DNA from: Fusarium oxysporum f. sp. lycopersici 4287
Taxonomy: Eukaryota > Ascomycota > Sordariomycetes > Hypocreales > Nectriaceae
DNA length: 64,000 nucleotides
Assembly (NCBI RefSeq): GCF_000149955.1
Contig: NC_030988.1
Location: forward strand, 4,567,164 to 4,631,163
Direction of reading: 5' to 3'
Shown here: in pieces, positions 56,289 through 64,000 of the stretch
How the letters are laid out: each line of letters begins with the position of its first letter
Position numbering within the stretch: the stretch's first letter is position 1
Notes under the pieces: generated by a model
The model's input: the letters and a program-made list of their open reading frames with translations, nothing else
Told to the model about the DNA's origin: nothing
The model's database searches: none
Program-made: the position numbers and the translations under genes

Positions 56289-57413
56289 CTATGGTTTGGG
56301 ACTGTGCATCGCCGGGGTTGATCGATACTGTAATTTGGGAGGCTCCATCTCGACATCGATGCCCTCGTCGCTTCCATTATATTTTGACACCATATACATA
56401 GGCGCCATGAACTCCAATTTGTTCTCCAAATCGTTCTGCTCCTCTGTGGATGTTGGTTTGCTTTCCTTCGGGTCAGCGACGTTGTCGCAACATATGACAA
56501 TGGGTTGTCCCGTAGGGACCTGAACTCTCTCGCCTGTTTCCTTGGCCAATTCGGGCTCTCCAGGCTCGACGCGTTCCTTCTCGGCCTGAGCCATCGAGAG
56601 GATCTTAGTCAGTTTCTTCCGCACCTTTCTGATCTCATTATTGCAGTCGCTGTCGAGAAGGAACTGCAGGGCACCATGCTCACATACCCTCTGCACGAAT
56701 TTGAGGCCCTTGTTCAGCTTATCGTATACGTCAGGCAGTTGATCGTCAAAGCCGGATGAAGGGGGCTTATCATCGTTGTTCTCATCCTTTGACACGCCCT
56801 GCTCGGTCAATCTCTTGATCTGAGCCATTCGTGCCGCCCACCTGGCCTTGCGCATCGCCTCCATAATCTTTGAGGCGTACACCACAAGATCGTCAAAGGC
56901 TGTTTGTACATAATCGTCGTAGTAGACAGTCATCGTGCTTTGCGTTCGGTAAAATTCGGGAAAATCCTTGTCGGAGTTCATAGATTGCGGCTTGGGCTTC
57001 TTAGTGACTGTATATTTTGCTCTGTCTCGCTGCGCTCTGAGAATTGTTTTCTGTTTATGGATGGAGGCGGGGCTTGGAGTATGTACCCGAAATGCCTCTG
57101 GCTTGCCTGGTGTCTCCGCTGTGTTTTCGCCGGCGCCGTCTTCGATGATGTCTTCGTTCGCCGGAGCCTCGGTGTGGATTACTGGAGGGCCATCTCTAGG
57201 CTTGAGTGACTCGGTGGAGCCTTTGTTGCGAAGTGACTTTGTCTCTGCATTCTTGCCCTCTGCTACATCAGCAGCGGCCAGCTCTGCCTGGCGTCGGTCA
57301 ATTTGGCCGCTGAGGTCGTCAAGTTTCTGCAACCAGTCCGGGACATTGTTGACGAGATTCTTAAGCGCATCCATAGCCATGTCACGAAAGTCGGTTTCTC
57401 GCGGTGGAGCCAT
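56289..57413 (-). CDS. Conserved-looking hypothetical protein, 374 aa
   Basis: The single exon runs from MAPPRETDFRD to PAMHSPKP. The N-terminal about 60 residues are helical (DALKNLVNNVPDWLQKLDDL), followed by a polar linker (about 60-150). A central helical block reads TVYYDDYVQTAFDDLVVYAS and continues with KIMEAMRKARWAARMAQIKR (about residues 160-205). A second helical part (about 225-290, DVYDKLNKGLKFVQRVCEHG) precedes a polar tail. There is no signal peptide or membrane span. I do not recognise a named domain. The clean frame and ordered helical blocks indicate a real cytosolic or nuclear protein, possibly a scaffold. Confidence 0.75.
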   Translation of the reverse strand: MAPPRETDFRDMAMDALKNLVNNVPDWLQKLDDLSGQIDRRQAELAAADVAEGKNAETKSLRNKGSTESLKPRDGPPVIHTEAPANEDIIEDGAGENTAETPGKPEAFRVHTPSPASIHKQKTILRAQRDRAKYTVTKKPKPQSMNSDKDFPEFYRTQSTMTVYYDDYVQTAFDDLVVYASKIMEAMRKARWAARMAQIKRLTEQGVSKDENNDDKPPSSGFDDQLPDVYDKLNKGLKFVQRVCEHGALQFLLDSDCNNEIRKVRKKLTKILSMAQAEKERVEPGEPELAKETGERVQVPTGQPIVICCDNVADPKESKPTSTEEQNDLENKLEFMAPMYMVSKYNGSDEGIDVEMEPPKLQYRSTPAMHSPKP

Positions 57414-59087
57414 GTTGAGATGATGATACCCGAAGTCCGATGCGTATGAATTAAAACAAATAGTGAAATGCCCAGGAATTCACCGTTGAACGGGACGTGA
57501 AGCTGAAATGTCGAGGTGAAACAATTACAACGAAGAATATAAAGATTTCAACACCACCAAGAAGATGAGAGGGTGCGTTAGTAATAAAACATGTATTCCT
57601 TTGCTGGGGAGCCCAGTCTTTAAATGTCTCACGGGATTCAAGAAACCTCCTGTCCCCTTACCAAGCAAGCTCCTGTCTTGCGCAAGACACGCTCGCGAAC
57701 AGCGCGGCCACAACAGCTGATCCTTGTCAAGTCCAAGCCACTAGAGTTGTCTCTTTTCTCTCCCGCTTTACCCCCCGAAAACAGGGAAGCTTGTCGTTGC
57801 TTATTCGTGTTGGTGCTGGGGTCTTTTTGAAGGGTCGTAATTGATATGGGGTCCAATCGGTACATCCGCAGACGCCCTCCAGAACGTCACGCTACTCTTT
57901 TTCTACGCGCGACATGGGCCAGGGGGACACGGAAGTAATCCACTCAACGCTTGTACCTGCACGTATCATTTTGCATTGGCGCTCAATTGTGCATATGCAA
58001 TGCGCCTCTCTCGTGCAGCCCAGGTACAGACCTTCGCTTGGCCGCGAAATTGGTCAACATTCCCGACATTCACCGGAACCCAGCTCTTCTGCCGGCTGTC
58101 ACGATCGGCAGTCATTCCCAGTACGGTTAATACCAGGCATGGTCAAGTTTTATCACACAGAAGCAATCAAGGAGTCAGCACAGCGGGAAACTTTGCGTAT
58201 TTGGAGAACAACATGACAAGACCGCATGGATAAAAGGCCAGCGCAATACATCATGCGATAAGCCATGTGTCAAGGCCCGTTTCACATACCAAGTCTTGAA
58301 TAATCTGGCCTCGCCGCTGAGCCTTGATATTTTATAGCGCGGTCATCAAGCTGCAAGGACTTGAATCCATCTCAAGCTCGTTCCAAGGGGCGTGAGTTGT
58401 TACTCGGCCTTTCCCAATCTGCTTCGCAACTCGACGACGCCAGGATGTCATTGATCGACTCTACAATTGACATGCTAACTAGAGACGGCCAATCCTGTCG
58501 ACTGTAGCAGTACATTGGCAACAGCCTCGGTGACAGTGAAGCCAAGGTGGCTCATCCAGGCATCGCCATGTAGCCAGCGTGCCCTTGGAGGATTTTGGTT
58601 TGCCATCTTACCAGCTCCGACGCAGTGGCTCTGTTACCAAAATAGTGTGTGTTCAACTTTAGTTCGATAGCCTTACAAGACAAATGAATTCACATTCGGA
58701 CCTGGCCTGACATGCACTTCAGCTCCAGGATGCTAACTTGACCCATTTACCAACGCCCGGTCATTCAACATTTGATGCGGGCTGTGTTGCAAGCGCTTCG
58801 ACTTGCCATAGCCGTGGTACTGGCATCTCGCTACTTTACTGCAATGATGGGTTAGCCATTCATGTTCTCTGTCTCGTCGCCCATGATGCCCATCCTCCGA
58901 CACCCATAGCCCACGGCATATGTAGGAAGCACAGCAACACGATTCCAATCCACGCACAGGCCTCTCAAACTCATGTTTTGCCTTCCCGTCACTATTTTCC
59001 CTTTCATTGGGTCTCTTTCTGCCTTTGTGCGCTTTGTCCAGCTCTGCCCCTTACCTCAGTCTCTCCTTATTGCGTGCGGCCCTTCAC
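57414..59087. other. Gene-free stretch
   Basis: Frames at 57841-58233 and 58733-59100 were examined and have no family features. The part near 58700-59087 could contain a 3' exon of the next gene, but none could be fixed. Confidence 0.4.
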
Positions 59088-59468
59088 TCAATGCGCATAG
59101 ACATAAAGGAAAGGAGAATCATGTTTCAAACTCACCTGGCCAAGAAATTGTAGCCTGTGATCATGCTCCTCTCTCATACGATAGATTTGACCAGGTGCTT
59201 CTTGCATCTCACCGCACGTCCGCTCGATGGTGGCATTTCGGTTGCCCTCCCTCTGCCAGCGCTGAATGTCTCGACACATCTTGTCATACCGGCGCTGCTT
59301 CTTCTCTGTGTCGTGGCAGATTTTGCACACATCTTTCTCGGTCTTGGTTTCGTAGACAAGCTTCAGGCCGCACGTTTCGCCCATGCGGTATTCTTTGTTG
59401 CACAGTTGTCGATAGTGGCCCCAACGCCAGTAGCCGCATGCCCAGCGAGTCTGCTCAAAGTAGCACAT
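59088..59468 (-). CDS. Small Cys/Trp-rich fungal protein (about 111-126 aa)
   Basis: The frame starts MCYFEQTRWACGYWRWGHYR and continues with Cys at regular spacing (LCNKEY, GETCGLKLV, VCKICHDTEKKQRR), then a basic helical part (YDKMCRDIQRWQREGNRNAT). This pattern of an aromatic N-terminus with a Cys quartet is familiar from small, widely conserved hypothetical proteins of Fusarium and relatives; the function is unknown, but zinc binding by the Cys residues is plausible. A strong donor CAG|GTGAGT at 59135 suggests that the first exon ends at 59136 and the last 15 residues of the open frame are intronic; the following exon could not be identified. There is no signal peptide. Confidence 0.7.
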   Translation of the reverse strand: MCYFEQTRWACGYWRWGHYRQLCNKEYRMGETCGLKLVYETKTEKDVCKICHDTEKKQRRYDKMCRDIQRWQREGNRNATIERTCGEMQEAPGQIYRMREEHDHRLQFLGQVSLKHDSPFLYVYAH

Positions 59469-61631
59469 GGCCGAAGGGTCTTTGGGTGGTAATAAGAGTT
59501 TCAGTGGCGAGTATTCGAGACGGAAAAGGCAGGGTAGCTCTAGCTAGTCCGACAGAAGATCGTCCGGGCGGAAACGGAATTGTACGATGACAGATTCAGG
59601 TAGACGACGACTGCCGTACGATGCTCAATTCAAAGACGACCAACCTTGAACTTTCAAGTAAAAAAATGGATCATCTTTCGGAGTTGTACAGTAATGAAAT
59701 GACTTGAGGTTGAAAAGATAACGAAAACAAGGCATCGAGGCTGAGAGTCTTGTCCACCGGTTTGGCGGCTCGAGAGCGACTTGCGTCAAACGGTTGGCTC
59801 GCTTTCAAGCGTTGGTCGCTGGACGAACCACCAGGTTTGGGAGAGTTGAATTGACCGAACCTTCCTAATTGCGTATCCTGCGCCGCTGCGCAAATTAATT
59901 CTCCTCTGGTTACTCTCCGGGCCCATAATGCAGGCTCATCTCTGCGTGTTCCACTTCACACATGCTACGCTACGCCCTTGAGAATAGGCTCTTCAAAGAA
60001 AGAAATGGTACCACCAGACTAATTCATTTAAGGCCAATCACCTGTGACTCTTCTGATACATCGACAAGCGCGCAGTATCTCGTATGTAGGGTAAGATCTC
60101 CAATCCCTATACCCTAGCCCTCCATGCTAGTGCACGTGAGCTACTGCAGGGTAACCCATTATGTGATCAACTTCTGAGCTTCAACACCACATGGCCCTGC
60201 TGGATCTCAGTTGACAGTTGATGAGTAACTCCGGTGCTCAATTGTCTATCTATCGCGCCATACTATTCAAATACACGTGATCAAAAGACAAAGGAACACC
60301 CCGTCATTGTTTGACCAGAGATCTGTCACCCGTAATGCGCAGGTACACGCGGGGCATCTACACACACCTAAAAGGGTACGTGGGGTTATAGGAGAGGGGT
60401 ACAGTATGAGTACTGACAGGGGCGGAATTGACGTATCATCTTACGGCGCGACCCCGAATCCGGCCTTCAGCTGAAGGATCGGCCGGTGGTCCCCACAAAG
60501 GGGAACCACCCGCCGGCGTGTAGGAACCAGCCGGCGGCGACGGATGGGTCGACCACTTCCCCGATGAATTATCCTGGCTGTGCAAAGAGATCGAGCGGAG
60601 CGCGAGTGTTGAGAGCCGCGACAGCGCTCACATGCATTGATCAATTGGCCGTTGCATCCACATTGAACAGAGCAGCAACCCCTAAGGTGTATTGTGGAGC
60701 CCCGGTGCACCGTGCTTTCAAGTCGTGTAAGCGGGTGAACTGAGCTCACGAAAGTTGGTGGGGGGTACTAATATGCCACCGTAAGAGACGAGAAGCAACA
60801 ACACGCTTTAGATGAACAGGCAATAGAGGTTTTTATGACTGATCAATACGGCGGGCAATTTCATCGATGCGCTGCTCTTGGCTTTATTGGAAGTGGACAA
60901 TTACTGAGGAACTCAAATAGCATTGACAAAATTTCAAGGCTTGGTGTTTTCACATGGACGATCATGAACGCTCATGTTGTCGTGAGATGACTGTGTCATT
61001 AGTCTTGGCTGCCACAACAGTCAAAGCATTTAGGGCTCTAATAGCTCATTCCAAAAGTCAAACGTAGACTTCAGTATCATCCTTGTCCTTCCATCCATCC
61101 AAACATCCATGGCCTGGTCTTACTGCCCGTCGCTTTCACCCTAATCCTTGACTCGAGATCAACCTTGCTTGTTCTATTCGTTTCTCTCTCCTCCTTTCCT
61201 TCCCGTGATGATCGATTCGTCATTGGCACCCCCTTTTCAACATTACCGCCTTGTTGCTCGATCCTCGTTCCTAGCGACCCTGGTTACCGCTCGACGACTT
61301 TCACCAATGACATATCACCAGACTCTGTATTACGACTCCGCCTGAAGACAACAACGTTGAACCTTGATGCTTGTTCGGAATCGCTTGTCTTTTTGATTCG
61401 TATAAAATATTGTGAATCCCCCTTATACTTGATCACTTCTTCAGAGATGCTTGCATCATACCTTCCGGACTTCGGTCTTCCTCTCATTCAATCCCATCTG
61501 TACAACCTCCTGATGACTTGCTTTAATACTGAGGAATCAACGACTCCCTTACATATTTTATCACACTATCGGGGAAGTGTCAAGAAGCTTCTCCTAAGGT
61601 CACTATCACGTTGCCTCCTGCATCACCTTAT
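59469..61631. other. Gene-free stretch plus leader of the 61799 gene
   Basis: No gene seen. It contains the strong hairpin at 60484-60511. The pyrimidine-rich part after about 61080 is probably the promoter and 5' leader of the small gene at 61799; the frame 61165-61635 over it has a random composition. Confidence 0.45.
60484..60511. repeat. GC-rich hairpin
   Basis: GGTGGTCCCC and GGGGAACCACC pair around a five-base ACAAA loop, ten base pairs with one bulged A. It is unassigned: neither a tRNA nor followed by a U-run. Confidence 0.6.
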
Positions 61632-61682
61632 GTGAGTATGACGAGTAATGTTCTGTACTGGAGGCTAATCTTATTCCCGCAG
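61632..61682 (+). other. Probable 5' leader intron of the 61799 gene
   Basis: GTGAGT at 61632, GGCTAAT branch-like sequence at 61662-61668 and CCCGCAG ending at 61682. Length 51 bp. It lies 116 bp before the ATG. Confidence 0.5.
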
Positions 61683-61798
61683 CACAAAGATATTCGGCCA
61701 CACCTGAACTTGAACGGCTTCCACATTGCCAAATATCTTCTCCTTAGCATTATAAACCTCCTTTAGAAGACACACAAGACATTGCTTCTGCCGACAAC

Positions 61799-61957
61799 AT
61801 GGCCAACGCTTGTGCCCACCAGTTTCGAATGATCAAATCAGACAATACTCTGGTCCAGTGGATTTGCCAACACTGTCGCTCTGGTCCTCATTGGATGATT
61901 TGGGAATGTACATATTGTAAGCTGCATCTATGCCGACCTTGCACGCAGTCTGCTTGA
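61799..61957 (+). CDS. 52-aa Cys-rich mini-protein
   Basis: The frame reads MANACAHQFRMIKSDNTLVQ, WICQHCRSGPHWMIWECTYC and KLHLCRPCTQSA, then TGA. Three CxxC pairs (WICQHC, WECTYC, LCRPC) plus a GPHW segment give the look of a compact zinc-binding module. I recall similar short proteins with the CHSGPHW...CRPC pattern in Fusarium and Trichoderma, but could not check this. It is a complete gene shorter than usual ORF cut-offs, with a good start context (ACAACATGG) and a probable 5' leader intron. There is no signal peptide, so an intracellular role is likely. It converges on the transcription factor gene at 62443. Confidence 0.7.
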   Translation: MANACAHQFRMIKSDNTLVQWICQHCRSGPHWMIWECTYCKLHLCRPCTQSA

Positions 61958-62442
61958 GACTGTGTCGAAAGCTCCTCGGCCAAGTCAGTGTATGGCATTC
62001 ACGCGCGGACTGGGTGTGACTTCAATGTGTTTTGCAGTGCTATTTTGTCATGTCTTGGCTGTTGGGGCCGACCTGACGGACACGGTGTGAGGATCAATGC
62101 AACCGGATGGACGGCTTGTCCGTTTTCAGGAGGCGCATATTCATATTTATATATAGAGAGAAAAAAGATTCAGCATTCATTCTAAGTATAGAAGCGCGAA
62201 ATTACCTTGATAAGAAAGAGAAGGAAAGAAAATAGCAAGTGCCATGCGATGACCCCTTGATCCGTTCTAAATTTGGTGGAAACAGAAGACACCATTCAGA
62301 GCAATGACACTCCTTCGTGGTCTCTTATGGCGCGTATGAATCAGTTCCAAAATGCCATGCCATGACGATGATTATGATAAAATGATAGTGAGAGTCATCA
62401 GGACTGATCTCCAAGTCCCGGTGGGAAACATCTTCGACCCTA
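61958..62442. other. 3' intergenic between converging genes
   Basis: AT-rich with a TATATATAG stretch near 62150. No gene seen. Confidence 0.5.
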
Positions 62443-64000
62443 TCACTGCCGGTGCGATGTGTTTATCTGCAAATGGTGAGGCATGGATCGTAGATGCCCT
62501 TGGACGCACATTTGATGAGGCATCGGAGGCTGCGCAGCCATGAGAACAGGCCTTGGAGTATGGCAGCCAGGTGTGCTTGTGCCGCTCGAGAAGCTCGAGT
62601 TGGGCCGAGGATCATAGCTGAAAAGATCTCTCTGCAGGCCTTCTAGAATATGCATGTCCGTTAGAAGTGCGCTCGTTGCTGTTGCCGACTGTCGCAAGAA
62701 CTGGATCGTCTTGTGGAACAGTGTTCGGAGGAGTTCTTCATCCACGTAAGTGCGAAGGATTCGGTCACGGAATGCAGCTGATAAGATTAAGAGGTTGCCC
62801 CATTGCCTAGAACGTGGTCAGTTTGAGGTGCAGGCAGTTCGTAGGAGGGAGGACACACGCGTGAGCTGTGCCGAAAACATTGGTGATAATCGGCCTTTTG
62901 TCTCCGAGACCATGGAAGGCACGGGTGCTCTCGATAAGCGCCTTGATGCCCTTTTTGGCCAACTCGACAACTTGAGGATCGATATCGCCATGCGTTCTGG
63001 CTTTGGGGTGAATGGCAGGTGCAGTGATATCCTGTCGAAACTCGGAGCTGACGCTGGGAAAGTTGGGGCTTGATGCATGGTTCTTGAGGGAGTGCGAGAA
63101 CTGCAGAATTTGTCGGATGAATGGGCGGTAAGTGATAACCTGAGCTCCCCAGTACTTTGCCCGCAGTCTTGCAGCCAGAATATCGTCTGCGGGTGGATCA
63201 TCCTCTCTGAATGCGAAGCTGGGAGCGACCCAATGCATGCCCGAGACAGCATCAGAAACAAGGTCGACATTTCGGAACTTATCCTTGCATGGTTTAGCCG
63301 AATCCTCAGGGGCGTAGAACATTCGGTGGATTCTGTTGAGATGAGTTCGCAGATATAGCTGTCCTGGGTAGCTGTCCAGGATACGCTGGTCGAAACCTTG
63401 CAAGAGACTCATGTTGGGGTGCGGCATGTCATCTTCGTACGAGAGCAACCCCGATGGAGGGAGTTGAAGCTCCGCAATAAGATCACTTTCTAACTGCAGG
63501 CAAGTCCAGAATGTGAGAGCAAGTTGGTTGTACTCGGTTTCCTGAATGAGCTCGCTATTTCGCTTGATTCGTCTCATTTTGTCCAAGCTCCTGGCATCTT
63601 GTTAGTCACTCATTACCTGTGTTTTATTGAAGGCCTTAACACTTACGGTCGCATAATGGCCTGCAGCTTGTGGCTGGCCATGTAAATGAAAGCAAAACTC
63701 TCCATTGGTCTACCCAGCTGGCCATGATATAACCCAGCAAAGATGTTGGCGTACACATTCTTCATGTTGTTGTAAGCGCCAGTGTGGTTGCCAAGGATAT
63801 CCGTAGCATATGCAAAGTACTCTAAGCCAGGAATAACCTCGCAGTTTTTCTTGGGGATGTGACCAGCGCCGGAATCACCCATGCCACGAATTGATGGGCA
63901 GTTGTCAGGGTTCTCGCCCGCTTCTGCCTTTGGTGAGGGAAGACCTGATGAGTGCGAGTGCGATGGATATTCTGGGCCAGAGCATCGATTGGCCCTTGGT
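62443..64000 (-). CDS. Zn2Cys6-type fungal transcription factor, C-terminal part
   Basis: Exons are 64000-63647, 63590-62859 and 62806-62443, with introns of 56 bp (63591-63646, branch GACTAAC) and 52 bp (62807-62858). All joins keep frame, and the frame is open to the window end, so the N-terminus with the expected Zn2Cys6 cluster lies outside. The visible part has the fungal-specific transcription factor domain: FAGLYHGQLGRPMESFAFIY (helices lining the regulatory domain), TFWTCLQLESDLIAELQLPP, RLRAKYWGAQVITYRPFIRQ, then across the last intron AHAQWGNLLILSAAFRDR and FHKTIQFLRQSATATSALLTD. This is the layout of nuclear regulators of carbon and secondary metabolism. The specific target is unknown. 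The end after YDPRPNSSFSSGTSTPG is low-complexity, as is common. Confidence 0.85.

Noticed and set aside
57841..58233. 130-codon plus-strand frame
   Set aside because: No family features and no promoter or splice support.
61165..61635. 156-codon frame before the 52-aa gene
   Set aside because: Its pyrimidine-rich composition fits a promoter/leader, and it runs into the probable leader intron.

Overview
This is nuclear DNA of a filamentous ascomycete, most likely a Sordariomycete close to Fusarium. I infer this from short introns (about 45-90 bp, GTAAGT/GTGAGT donors, CTAAC-type branch sites), the gene families (MFS efflux pump, LysM-like secreted protein, fungal C2H2, bZIP and Zn2Cys6-type regulators, an F-box protein, small Cys-rich proteins) and a Helitron and a hAT element of fungal type. 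I saw no tRNA, rRNA, CRISPR array or operon.

Layout. Bases 1-9.2 kb hold a truncated MFS transporter, a small unknown protein, a secreted LysM-like Ser/Thr-rich protein, a DUF3455-like secreted protein with one frameshift, and a KstD-like flavoprotein with one in-frame TGA. Bases 10-19.5 kb are repeat territory: two diverged copies of a long non-coding direct repeat (about 10.7-12.9 and 15.2-16.4 kb), a 25-copy minisatellite inside the first copy, a (TTTG)10 tract and one small spliced gene. Bases 19.6-25.3 kb are a decayed Helitron with recognisable HUH Rep and Pif1-like helicase motifs. Then come an intact gene of unknown function (27.5-28.5 kb) and a full-length dead copy of an insulysin/Ste23-type M16 protease (29.1-32.2 kb, minus). 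At 34.3-35.8 kb an unknown gene is interrupted by a 759-bp non-autonomous hAT element with 15-bp inverted ends and an 8-bp target duplication. Removing the element and one duplication rejoins the gene in frame.

From 38 kb on the DNA is more gene-like: a C2H2 protein, an F-box protein, a very large WD40/helical-repeat protein whose C-terminal half has four in-frame stops, a bZIP factor, a three-finger C2H2 factor, a conserved unknown protein, two small Cys-rich proteins and the 3' part of a Zn2Cys6-type transcription factor that runs off the window.

The genes do not form one obvious pathway. The main theme is a mosaic of intact core-like genes and mobile or decayed DNA. Five host genes (DUF3455, KstD-like, M16, the hAT-hit gene, the WD40 gene) are broken, four of them by point or small lesions, which suggests relaxed selection, RIP-like mutation or consensus errors. 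Splice sites given here were read by eye from reading-frame continuity and consensus sites, not from transcripts. Family names come from recognised motifs, not from a search.
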